Origin: Paenibacillaceae bacterium
GTDB taxonomy: Bacteria > Bacillota > Bacilli > Paenibacillales > YIM-B00363
NCBI GenBank assembly: GCA_018969805.1
Contig: JAGWXQ010000010.1
Coordinates: 1-14,618 of the forward strand
Direction: 5' to 3'
DNA length: 14,618 nucleotides
Shown in pieces: positions 7,483-14,385 of the stretch. A program made the translations under genes and the position numbers. The notes under the pieces were generated by a model that did no database searches, was not told where the DNA came from, and saw only the letters and a program-made list of their open reading frames with translations. Positions within the stretch are counted from its first letter, which is position 1, and each line of letters begins with the position of its first letter.

Positions 7483-8600
7483 CTGCCCATAAGTTGGTGC
7501 AGTGCGTAAACGCTGTCGTCTGGTGGGGGTGTTTTTGTGCGCCGTTCGGTCAGGCGTCGTGCGCGGTACGCATCGATGTGTGCGTACACGTCGGCGCACA
7601 CGTCTTGGAGCATAGCGGGAGAAGTCATGATCATGGCACGCCCTTTGGATACAAAGTGGCGTGCATTTTGTTGTTCTTGGCCACGGATGGGCACGTACAG
7701 CACCATCGGAAGTGCTTTTGCATCGGCTTCCGCGCACGTCATGCCGCCGGGTTTTGTGAGCAGGAGATCGGACGCTTCCATCAATAGATCGATGTCTTGC
7801 GTGTATCCGATGATGCGTACGTTTGGGTGGTGGACAAAGTCACGGTTGTTCCACGCATCATGAGGGGGGGTGCGGTGTCCGAGTACGACGATCATCTGCA
7901 CGTGTGCGCACCACGGTAAGAGTGGTCCGAGTAGGTGCTGTCCGTCGATCAGTCCCCATCCACCGCCCATGATGAGCATTGTCGGGCGTTGGCTGTCCAG
8001 TCCAAGCGCATGGAGGATGGCGAGCCGATCGGTATGTTGATGAAATTTTGGATGAATGGGCATGCCTGTGATGCGGATCGCATCTGAGCGGATGCGGTGT
8101 GCGAGCAGTTTGGAGCGCACTTCGGGGGTGCTGACAAAATATTGTGTCGTTTCATGAGAAATCCATGTGCCGTGTACATCGTAGTCAGTGATGACCGTGA
8201 TGAGTGGTGTTGAGAGCGATCCTGCGCGTTTGAGTCGGGAGAGCACCATGTTGGGAAATGGGTGGGTGCATACGATGGCATCCGGTTTTATGGCGGTGAT
8301 GATGTCGATCGTTTTGCGGTATACGATGCGATGGAGGGCGAGAGCGGATACGTGATGCAGCGGTCCGGAGTGGGGGACGTTGTACATGAGTCCGTATATG
8401 TGGGGCAACGAGCACACGGTCTTTTTGTACATCGTACACAGGAGCGGAAAGACGTGGGGGTGGAGCTCGTTACCGAGCTCGATGACGTGTGTGCGCACGG
8501 CATCGGTTTGTTCGTGCACGCGCGCGACCAATCCGAGCGCTGCTTGCGTATGTCCCGTGCCAAACGATTCGGAGAGAAACAAGATGCGCTTTTGTTTCAT
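7479..8600 (-). CDS. MGDG synthase/UgtP-like GT-B glycosyltransferase
   Basis: A 373-residue membrane-associated glycosyltransferase of the family that includes plant MGDG synthase, bacterial UgtP and MurG; the likely reaction is transfer of a sugar from a UDP-sugar to diacylglycerol. Visible are the N-terminal acceptor-domain phrase FLSESFGTGHTQAA (the G-x-G-H loop), CTHPFPNMVLSRLK, VITDYDVHGTW, then the donor domain with GMPIHPKF, LIMGGGWGL, RIIGYTQDIDLLMEASDLLLTKPGG and PMVLYVPIRGQEQQNA (UDP-sugar binding). The frame is open 64 codons upstream into the PAP2 gene. The ATG at 8600 is chosen because AAGGTGAG sits four bases before it and the conserved part begins immediately. It lies 28 bp behind the PAP2 gene, probably one operon. 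A related polyisoprenoid-linked acceptor is the alternative. Confidence 0.88.
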   Translation of the reverse strand: MKQKRILFLSESFGTGHTQAALGLVARVHEQTDAVRTHVIELGNELHPHVFPLLCTMYKKTVCSLPHIYGLMYNVPHSGPLHHVSALALHRIVYRKTIDIITAIKPDAIVCTHPFPNMVLSRLKRAGSLSTPLITVITDYDVHGTWISHETTQYFVSTPEVRSKLLAHRIRSDAIRITGMPIHPKFHQHTDRLAILHALGLDSQRPTMLIMGGGWGLIDGQHLLGPLLPWCAHVQMIVVLGHRTPPHDAWNNRDFVHHPNVRIIGYTQDIDLLMEASDLLLTKPGGMTCAEADAKALPMVLYVPIRGQEQQNARHFVSKGRAMIMTSPAMLQDVCADVYAHIDAYRARRLTERRTKTPPPDDSVYALHQLMGS

Positions 8601-8628
8601 GGCACTCACCTTCTTCACCATAAATCCA

Positions 8629-9156
8629 CTAGCTATGCAACCACAAGTGCGTGCACCAGGCACTGCTCGTACCGATGCACATGCCGACGAGTACATCGGA
8701 TGGGTAGTGGTGGCCGAGCACGATGCGCGATAGGGAGACGATGAGGGCGATTGGAATCGCCCACAATGTATGTGCGGCATGGAGAAATACAAACGGCATC
8801 GTGGCAGCGCAAATGGCTGTGGCGTGACCAGAAGGAAACGAATGGTCGTCGAGCAACTGAGTCGGAAGCCGTGTGGACGACAGCTCGCGGTACGGACGCA
8901 GGCGCCGAAACCCTTTTTTCATGATCGCAACAGGGATGTGGCTGATGACGACGGACAATAATGCCACAATCGCGACGCGCGCGATGCTCGGTGGAGCGAC
9001 AAGGACGACAAAGCTCGTCGCAAGCAGCGTCGCCGTCGCACCACCGACGTGTGTGAGCACAAACCATACAAAAGGGGACGGTGCACCGCGCAGACGCTGT
9101 ACATACGCATATGCACGCCGGTCGACATGCAGCATCGCTTGCCAAAATGCACGCAT
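8629..9156 (-). CDS. PAP2 superfamily membrane phosphatase
   Basis: Integral membrane phosphatase of 175 residues acting on lipid phosphates (phosphatidic acid, or undecaprenyl pyrophosphate as in BcrC-like members). The three acid-phosphatase motifs are complete: KKGFRRLRP (K-x6-RP), FPSGHA, and SRIVLGHHYPSD (SR-x5-H-x3-D), so the active site looks intact. About five membrane segments flank them. The ATG at 9156 follows GAGGTG by four bases; an ATG at 9168 lies in the same frame but overlaps that site, and 9207 would add a polar N terminus without a ribosome site. It is first in a two-gene operon with the glycosyltransferase. That suggests a joint role, for example making diacylglycerol for glycolipid synthesis, but the pairing is the only evidence for the substrate. 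Confidence 0.92.
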   Translation of the reverse strand: MRAFWQAMLHVDRRAYAYVQRLRGAPSPFVWFVLTHVGGATATLLATSFVVLVAPPSIARVAIVALLSVVISHIPVAIMKKGFRRLRPYRELSSTRLPTQLLDDHSFPSGHATAICAATMPFVFLHAAHTLWAIPIALIVSLSRIVLGHHYPSDVLVGMCIGTSSAWCTHLWLHS

Positions 9157-9189
9157 AGGGCACCTCATTTTTTGGCTTTGCGGCGTTTG

Positions 9190-9219
9190 TGTAAAGTTTG
9201 TGGTCATTTTTTTTCAAAA
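9190..9219 (-). promoter_or_regulatory. Possible promoter of the PAP2-glycosyltransferase operon
   Basis: On the - strand a TTGAAA in the A/T-rich tract is followed after about 17-18 bases by TTACAC/TACACA, some 35 bases before the PAP2 ribosome site. The -35 box is close to consensus and the -10 box is weak. It is back to back with the strong promoter at 9236-9264. Confidence 0.35.
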
Positions 9220-9235
9220 AAAAGAAAAAAAGGTA

Positions 9236-9264
9236 TTGACATCGTGGTTGGCATCTTGTATGAT
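9236..9264 (+). promoter_or_regulatory. Strong sigma-A promoter of the large secreted-protein gene
   Basis: TTGACA (9236-9241), 17 bases, TATGAT (9259-9264): only one departure from consensus. Transcription would start near 9271, giving a leader of about 155 nt before the start codon at 9426. Confidence 0.85.
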
Positions 9265-9294
9265 AAGAAACATTACAGAGAGGTGTGATCAACC

Positions 9295-9354
9295 ATGACA
9301 AGATACGTAAGAATATCTCACAAGAGAACAGTGTCGCGTGCGAGACCCCCGTAG
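9295..9354 (+). CDS. Possible 19-aa leader peptide
   Basis: An ATG at 9295 opens a 19-codon frame ending in TAG (9352-9354), preceded by AGAGGTG at workable spacing. The product, MTRYVRISHKRTVSRARPP, is strongly basic (seven Arg/Lys) and ends in two prolines before the stop, a context known to slow ribosomes. It lies wholly inside the leader of the secreted-protein gene, in a different frame, so it could act as an upstream regulatory frame. Short frames with a ribosome-site-like sequence also occur by chance. Confidence 0.3.
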   Translation: MTRYVRISHKRTVSRARPP

Positions 9355-9387
9355 CAAGACGAAGGGCAATGCGCGCTTGTCCATTTT

Positions 9388-9406
9388 GCGATCGTTCATC
9401 GATCGC
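9388..9406 (+). promoter_or_regulatory. Perfect 7-bp hairpin just before the ribosome site
   Basis: GCGATCG (9388-9394) and CGATCGC (9400-9406) are exact reverse complements around the loop TTCAT. The stem ends five bases before AAGGGG (9412-9417), the ribosome site of the secreted-protein gene. It could modulate translation or protect the messenger. Confidence 0.45.
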
Positions 9407-9425
9407 CTATAAAGGGGATTATATC

Positions 9426-11903
9426 ATGAGAAGAGACGAACGTAAAATATTTGGGACATCGAGCTTAGGGAAAATTTTGTTCATTGCACTTATGAGCGCG
9501 ATGCTCGTTACTACGACCGTTCCCACGTCTTCGCAAGCACAAGCCGTGGCTGTGGCACATGGGCTCAAGGCGACCGCTATGACGGTGCTCAAAAACCCAA
9601 ACGATTGGAAAGCCGCCGCTTCTTTGTTTGCAGGGCTTGTCGGTGTGCTTGCGACGACGTGTTGGAATGTGTTTGAAGATTGTCCAAGCAAACTTACGCA
9701 AGAGTTCCAAAAAATATTTGGTCCTGATTTGCACAAAACAGTGATCGCATACGTGTACGGCCAATGTCGGAACGTGACAAAACTTGTCGGGTTTGTTCCT
9801 GGTGTCCAAGGGTTGTGTGGCCACGTACTCAACATGTCGCCAGCGAGCACTGGTGCGACCGTATCACGATTGATTACCACAAAACCTTCAGGAGGCAATT
9901 TTGGGGGGAATGGATTGAAGCCAAACCCGCCCCCGAACAACGTTCCGGGACTTGTACCGACCAATCCTAGGGAAGAAAAATCGTTACCTGAAGGACAAAA
10001 GATCATTATGGAGTATTTTAAAATAAAGGATTGCACTACACAGAAATGTGAATCGGAAAGAAAAGAGTTTATAGAAAAATTAAAAAAGATATACAATCCA
10101 TCGAACAAAGTGAAGTTTATAAATGATTGCAAAGCAGCAGCTAAATTTTTAAAGGGAATAAAACCTGAAACGTGTGACCCGAGCAACTTCTTTGGCAGTG
10201 GCGTGAACCCATTTGACCCTGGTGCGAAAGCGACACCAACGCGTGTAGATACTACGTCAAGAAAAGGAAATGCGTCGGGGGGCGAATCGAAATCTGGGCA
10301 AGTCAATACTGTCAACAGCGCATCAAATCCTCCTCAAGGAGGGGATAGAAAAGTAGCTCAAAGTTCGCAAAGCGAGAGTAGTACAAAAACTAAGTTTCAG
10401 AGATATAAAGAAAAATTATTAAAATTTTTACGAGAAAGGAGCAACAAGGCAAGTGACAGAGAGCAACGAGAAATGTATTCAAGAACAATAAACAGTCTGG
10501 CGGCAACAGAGATTATTGATGAAAAAAAGCTGATTGAATGGTTCAAAAAACAGTTGTTAGATACATTAAAATACGGAAAAAGTAGGACTTATGTATCTAG
10601 AATTGAGCAAGCGATCAATGCATTGTTTTCGCAGAAAGATATCACGAAGCGAATACTTGATGATCAACACATGCATTTAAACATTGCAGTCTTATTTGAA
10701 TCTTTGCACGACATCTCTAAGATACCAGATTCACAGGAGAGAACTATTCCAGTGAATAAGGCAGTTGATTTGATCTCCAATATGTGGTCAACAGGTTATG
10801 TTCCTAAAGGAAATACGGTGAATTCTACAGGAAATACACAGAAACCAGGTCCGATGAATCCCAGAGTTTTCTACTCATCTACGGATGCGCTTGAAAAATC
10901 GATGATAGAAGATGCGATCCGGAAGCTTCCTAATCCGAACTATGACGGGAAAACACCAAAAGGAGATGCAAGAGCAAATCAAATTCATCCTTCAAGTCTC
11001 GTGCTGGATAATCAACGTTCGCTTTCTTCTCCCACAAGGATGCAGATGGACAATAATGCGCTTGCCTCCGAATCTATTCGAAAAGTTCTTGAGCAATTGC
11101 GTAAATCAGGTACAATTAGTGCATATCGTGAGTTAAAGGGCGATGGAAATATGTTGTATTTTGAATACAAGAAGGAAGGTAATGGAAAATTGTTTGTTAT
11201 TGTTCCTGTACCGCCAATCGTTGGATACAAAGGGATTTATGTCGGTTCAAGAGATGGTTTTAAGGAATTGTTGGAAAAAAATAGAACACGGATTGTTTTT
11301 TTTGAAAATCCGAATGAAGCTTTTAGAATAATCATCGGAGACGGTACGCATGTGCTGTACGACAGCTCGAAACCTCCGGTATGTAGAAAAAATAACGCAC
11401 GCCCTGCTGAGTGCAAAACAGCGCCAAATGTTTGGGAAAAATTAGAAGAACAACGAGGTTCTAAACTAAAACAAGAAACAGTTCCGATGAATCCCACAGT
11501 GTACTACACATCAACGGATCAGTTAAGAAAATCAGAACTAGAAGATGCGATTCGAAAGCTTCCTAATTCGAACAATTTCTGGAAAACACCAGAAGGAGAT
11601 GCGATTCCTCCAGAATCTATTCGAAAGGTTTTGGATCAATGGCACAAATCAGGTAAGATTGTTTATTATCGTGATATAAAAGATGGAAATGTGCAGGTAT
11701 ATTATGAATACAAGGAATACACGGCGAGACGTGATGGAAAAGTCTTTATTGTTGTTCCGGATCCGGCAATCGTTGGATACAAAGGGCCTTATGTGGGTAC
11801 ACGAGATGGATTTAGGAAATTGTTGGAAAGTAATAAAACACGGATCGTTCGTTATAAAGATCCAAATCATGCTTTTCGTATGATCATCGGAGAGAGTAAG
11901 TAA
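9426..11903 (+). CDS. Large secreted protein of unknown function with two C-terminal repeat modules
   Basis: An 825-residue protein that I do not recognise. The ATG at 9426 is chosen because AAGGGG lies eight bases upstream and a classic signal peptide starts there: Arg/Lys-rich head, hydrophobic KILFIALMSAMLV, then cleavage likely after SSQAQA (residue 40). The frame continues upstream to 9285, but that would bury the signal. Next comes a hydrophobic stretch (about 58-80), a Cys-containing region to residue 155, a Pro/Gly/Asn linker (about 155-185), a second Cys region (to about 255), a Ser/Lys/Gly-rich linker (about 255-320), a helical charged region (about 320-455), then two related modules from residues 476 and 687. 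I count ten cysteines in the mature part, an even number that suggests disulfides. Composition turns AT-rich after about 9980. It stops at a TAA that looks premature. A secreted toxin, adhesin or enzyme are all possible. Confidence 0.8.
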   Translation: MRRDERKIFGTSSLGKILFIALMSAMLVTTTVPTSSQAQAVAVAHGLKATAMTVLKNPNDWKAAASLFAGLVGVLATTCWNVFEDCPSKLTQEFQKIFGPDLHKTVIAYVYGQCRNVTKLVGFVPGVQGLCGHVLNMSPASTGATVSRLITTKPSGGNFGGNGLKPNPPPNNVPGLVPTNPREEKSLPEGQKIIMEYFKIKDCTTQKCESERKEFIEKLKKIYNPSNKVKFINDCKAAAKFLKGIKPETCDPSNFFGSGVNPFDPGAKATPTRVDTTSRKGNASGGESKSGQVNTVNSASNPPQGGDRKVAQSSQSESSTKTKFQRYKEKLLKFLRERSNKASDREQREMYSRTINSLAATEIIDEKKLIEWFKKQLLDTLKYGKSRTYVSRIEQAINALFSQKDITKRILDDQHMHLNIAVLFESLHDISKIPDSQERTIPVNKAVDLISNMWSTGYVPKGNTVNSTGNTQKPGPMNPRVFYSSTDALEKSMIEDAIRKLPNPNYDGKTPKGDARANQIHPSSLVLDNQRSLSSPTRMQMDNNALASESIRKVLEQLRKSGTISAYRELKGDGNMLYFEYKKEGNGKLFVIVPVPPIVGYKGIYVGSRDGFKELLEKNRTRIVFFENPNEAFRIIIGDGTHVLYDSSKPPVCRKNNARPAECKTAPNVWEKLEEQRGSKLKQETVPMNPTVYYTSTDQLRKSELEDAIRKLPNSNNFWKTPEGDAIPPESIRKVLDQWHKSGKIVYYRDIKDGNVQVYYEYKEYTARRDGKVFIVVPDPAIVGYKGPYVGTRDGFRKLLESNKTRIVRYKDPNHAFRMIIGESK
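10851..11435 (+). repeat. Module 1 of the secreted protein
   Basis: Codes for residues 476-670. It opens with PMNPRVFYSSTDAL and contains EDAIRKLPN, ESIRKVLEQ, KSGTI, a VIVP-P-IVGYKG core, YVG-RDGF-LLE, TRIV, PN-AFR-IIG and a tail VLYDSSKPPVCRKNN to KTAPNVW. Compared with module 2 it has about 32 extra residues between the GDA and ESIRKVL motifs. The tail (11352-11435) is far closer to that of module 2 than the rest is. Confidence 0.85.
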
Positions 11904-11987
11904 GTGCTTTACGACAGCTCGAAACCTCCAGTATGCAGAAAAAATAACGCACTCCCTGCTGAGTGCAAAACAGCGCCAAATGTTTGG
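11484..11987 (+). repeat. Module 2 of the secreted protein, interrupted by a stop
   Basis: It opens with PMNPTVYYTSTDQL and follows module 1 motif by motif (EDAIRKLPN, ESIRKVLDQ, KSGKI, VVPDPAIVGYKG, YVGTRDGF, TRIV, PNHAFRMIIG). The TAA at 11901-11903 stands where module 1 has a CAT codon. The matching tail (11904-11987) is still present after it, in the same frame. Confidence 0.85.
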
Positions 11988-12017
11988 AGATCTTCACAAG
12001 AAGTTTTTGGATTCTAA
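11904..12017 (+). pseudogene. In-frame tail of the secreted protein, cut off by a premature stop
   Basis: Thirty-seven sense codons follow the TAA at 11901 in the same frame and end at a second TAA (12015-12017), immediately before the terminator hairpin at 12023. The first 28 codons repeat the tail of module 1, including its two cysteines; the last nine read RSSQEVFGF. There is no shift, only the stop. Possible readings are a recent nonsense change, programmed readthrough, or a sequencing error. It begins with a GTG but has no ribosome site, so separate translation is unlikely. Confidence 0.75.
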
Positions 12018-12022
12018 CGTAT

Positions 12023-12062
12023 CCCCATAGGGCATTGCAGCAGATGCCCCATGGGGGTTTAT
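12023..12062 (+). terminator. Rho-independent terminator of the secreted-protein gene
   Basis: CCCCATAGGGCAT (12023-12035) pairs with ATGCCCCATGGGG (12044-12056) at 12 of 13 positions around an eight-base loop, followed by GTTTATT. It begins only six bases after the second TAA, which suggests that this stop was the original gene end. Confidence 0.85.
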
Positions 12063-12064
12063 TG

Positions 12065-12097
12065 CACCTCTGATTGACCGAGGGGTGTTTTTTTTTT
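12065..12097 (+). terminator. Second terminator, overlapping the thrS promoter
   Basis: CACCTCT (12065-12071) pairs with AGGGGTG (12081-12087) over seven base pairs with one T-G pair, followed by ten T (12088-12097). Its loop contains the -35 box of the promoter at 12074-12102, so it would be formed only by RNA coming from upstream. Confidence 0.8.
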
Positions 12098-12102
12098 ATA
12101 AT
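12074..12102 (+). promoter_or_regulatory. thrS promoter
   Basis: TTGACC (12074-12079), exactly 17 bases, TATAAT (12097-12102). Transcription would start near 12109, leaving a leader of about 45 nt before thrS. A second TTGACC at 12102 has only a poor -10 partner (TCATAT at 12126). Confidence 0.75.
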
Positions 12103-12153
12103 TGACCTTTGCAATGTTTGTGGAATCATATCGAATGAAAGCTGAGGGAGCAT

Positions 12154-14112
12154 ATGACAAACAGTACGGATATTCGTCTGATCGTCACATCGGGGCTTGA
12201 TGCGCACACGGAGCTTGTTGTGCCTCAAGGGGAGACTGTGGGGGGCGTCCTTGGACGACTGCCACACGGTGTGCAGGCGGTCGCACTGCGCGTGGACGGA
12301 GTCGTGCGTGAAGTAGGATGCACGATCGATGGCAATGCTGACATCGCATACGTGATGCCCGATGAGCCGGATGGTTTGGCGTTGATGCGGCATAGTGCGG
12401 CGCACGTATTGGCGCAAGCACTCGTGCGCATATACGGCGACGTGCAGTTGGGCATAGGACCTGCGATCGAGGAAGGTTTTTATTACGATGTACTGCTTGC
12501 GGAGCCTCTGTCGTCGGATGCGCTCGCGTCGATTGAAGAAGAGATGCAGCGCATTATCGCGGAAGACGTGCCGATTCGCCGCCGTGTCGTGTCGCGCGAG
12601 GAGATCGTGGCGCATTATGAGGCGCGGGGCGATGCATTGAAGCTGGAGCTTATCGCGGGCATTCCAGAAGGTGTGGAGCTGACCGTGTATGAGCAAGGAG
12701 AATTTTTTGATTTGTGTCGTGGACAGCACGTGGCATGTACGGGACGCATCGGTGCGATCAAGCTGCTGCACACGGCAGGGGCGTATTGGCGTGGAGACAG
12801 CAAGCGGCCGATGCTCCAGCGCATTTATGGCACAGCGTTTGCTACGCCACAAGCCCTTGCGGACCACGTGGCATGGCTTGAGGAGGCAAAGCAGCGCGAT
12901 CATCGGAAGCTCGGGCGCGAGTTGAAGTGGTTTACGTTTGCAGGTGAGGTCGGACAAGGGCTCCCGATATGGCTGCCACGTGGGGCGACGGTGCGCCGTA
13001 CGATGGAGCGCTACATCGTCGATAAAGAGCAGTCGCTCGGATACGAGCACGTATATACGCCTGTGCTTGGGAGTGTCGCGCTGTACCAGCAATCGGGACA
13101 TTGGGACCATTATGCGGACAATATGTTTCCGAAGATGGACATGGACAACGAATCGCTCGTCCTGCGTCCGATGAACTGCCCGCACCATATGATGGTATAC
13201 AAGTCGGATTTGCGGTCGTATCGCGATTTGCCTGTGCGCATTGCTGAGCTCGGCACGATGCATCGATACGAATATTCCGGTGCGTTGACAGGATTGCACC
13301 GTGTGCGGGCGATGACGCTCAACGATGCACACATTTTTTGTCGTCCAGATCAGATCAAAGACGAGTGCGCCCGCGTCATATCGCTCATTCAAGAAGTGTA
13401 TGCGGATTTTGGCATTGATGCGTATCGATTTCGGCTTTCGTATCGTGATCCAGCGAATACGGAAAAGTATTATCCAGACGATGCGATGTGGGACACGTCG
13501 CAAGCGATGCTGCGCGAAGTCGTAGAGCAGCTCGGTCTGGAATATGAGGAGGCGATCGGTGAGGCGGCGTTTTACGGGCCGAAGCTGGACGTACAAATCA
13601 TGACTGCATTGCGCAAGGAAGAGACGCTCTCGACCGTACAGCTCGACTTTTTGTTGCCGCAGAAGTTTGATTTGACGTACGTCGATGCCGACGGCGTGAA
13701 GCGGCGTCCGGTCGTCATTCATCGTGGGGTTATTTCGACGATGGAGCGCATGACGGCGTTTTTGTTGGAACATTTTGCGGGTGCATTGCCGACGTGGCTC
13801 TCTCCTGTGCACGTGCGCGTCATTCCTGTGTCCGATGCGTTTATCGACGATGCGCAGCGCGTCGTAGACGTGTGCACTGCGCAGCACGTCCGTGCCGAAG
13901 CAGACGTGCGCAATGAAAAGCTCGGATACAAAATTCGCCATGCGCAGCAAGAACGCATTCCGTATCAGTTTGTCATCGGGGCACGGGAGCGCGACAATGC
14001 GGCGGTGTCTGTGCGCAAACGTGGCCAAGGGGAAATCGGGTCGATGCCGATGGCCGATGCGATCGCACGCATCGCCGACGAAATCGCACGCAAGCGGGAC
14101 GGGAGCTGGTAA
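12154..14112 (+). CDS. thrS: Threonyl-tRNA synthetase
   Basis: Class II aminoacyl-tRNA synthetase of 652 residues, full length for bacterial ThrRS, charging tRNA-Thr in the cytoplasm. Domains in order: TGS (about residues 1-65), editing domain with the HSAAH motif near residue 80 and CRGQHVACTGRIGAIKLL around 188 (hydrolysis of Ser-tRNA-Thr), catalytic core from about 245 with motif-1-like LPIWLPRGATVRRTMERYI, zinc-ligand-bearing LRPMNCPHHM, motif 2 around RYEYSGALTGLHRVR, motif 3 in VVIHRGVISTMERMTAF, and an anticodon-binding domain (last 110 residues; VRVIPVSDAF, EKLGYKIRHAQQERIPY). The ATG at 12154 follows GAGGGAG. It has its own promoter and no room for a T-box leader, unlike most Bacillota thrS genes. 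No terminator is seen directly after it, so the small gene at 14184 may be co-transcribed. Confidence 0.98.
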   Translation: MTNSTDIRLIVTSGLDAHTELVVPQGETVGGVLGRLPHGVQAVALRVDGVVREVGCTIDGNADIAYVMPDEPDGLALMRHSAAHVLAQALVRIYGDVQLGIGPAIEEGFYYDVLLAEPLSSDALASIEEEMQRIIAEDVPIRRRVVSREEIVAHYEARGDALKLELIAGIPEGVELTVYEQGEFFDLCRGQHVACTGRIGAIKLLHTAGAYWRGDSKRPMLQRIYGTAFATPQALADHVAWLEEAKQRDHRKLGRELKWFTFAGEVGQGLPIWLPRGATVRRTMERYIVDKEQSLGYEHVYTPVLGSVALYQQSGHWDHYADNMFPKMDMDNESLVLRPMNCPHHMMVYKSDLRSYRDLPVRIAELGTMHRYEYSGALTGLHRVRAMTLNDAHIFCRPDQIKDECARVISLIQEVYADFGIDAYRFRLSYRDPANTEKYYPDDAMWDTSQAMLREVVEQLGLEYEEAIGEAAFYGPKLDVQIMTALRKEETLSTVQLDFLLPQKFDLTYVDADGVKRRPVVIHRGVISTMERMTAFLLEHFAGALPTWLSPVHVRVIPVSDAFIDDAQRVVDVCTAQHVRAEADVRNEKLGYKIRHAQQERIPYQFVIGARERDNAAVSVRKRGQGEIGSMPMADAIARIADEIARKRDGSW

Positions 14113-14183
14113 AAGCCACTACAGCATCTCGATGCATCTTCTGCGCGGCCAAAGGACATACTAGGGCGCGTGGAGGTGAGATC

Positions 14184-14321
14184 ATGAACACGAAGCACAA
14201 GCCGCTCACACCAAATGAAGCGTACAAAAAAGACGCGGAGTTTGCGCAAGAACAGCATTCAGACAAAAAGCAACCGAAGTCGGATCCAAAACAAACCGAC
14301 GGAGACAAAAGCACGACGTAA
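14184..14321 (+). CDS. Small hydrophilic lysine-rich protein, 45 aa
   Basis: Unrecognised 45-residue protein starting MNTKHKPLTPNEAYKKDAE and continuing as an almost wholly charged and polar chain (Lys, Asp, Gln, Pro), with no Cys, Trp or membrane segment. It is probably disordered or a single helix followed by a disordered tail. It is supported as a real gene by an excellent ribosome site, GGAGGTGA, four bases before the ATG, and by a strong terminator right after its stop. It lies 71 bp behind thrS with no obvious promoter of its own. The composition recalls small spore or stress proteins of Bacillales, but no family assignment is justified. Confidence 0.7.
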   Translation: MNTKHKPLTPNEAYKKDAEFAQEQHSDKKQPKSDPKQTDGDKSTT

Positions 14322-14328
14322 TGTGCGC

Positions 14329-14385
14329 AGCGGGCATCGCCTTTGCCATTTAGGAGGCGGTGTCCGCTTTCTTATGTTTTTGCTT
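14329..14385 (+). terminator. Rho-independent terminator after thrS and the 45-aa gene
   Basis: Bases 14329-14342 pair with 14355-14368 over 14 positions including two G-U pairs, around a 12-base loop, followed by TTCTTATGTTTTT. It starts eight bases after the stop codon at 14321. Confidence 0.85.

Noticed and set aside
9285..9425. Longer start (GTG 9285) for the secreted protein, adding 47 residues with a CPFC motif
   Set aside because: It would place a classic signal peptide inside the chain. The ATG at 9426 has its own ribosome site, and the added part lies in a structured leader.
10851..11987. Mobile element or insertion sequence as source of the repeats
   Set aside because: No transposase, terminal inverted repeats or target duplications are seen; the repeats are coding modules in one frame.
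11884..14028. 714-codon open frame on the - strand opposite thrS
   Set aside because: It lies wholly antisense to thrS, is extremely rich in Arg, His and Cys, and has no ribosome site or family motif; it follows from the codon bias of thrS.
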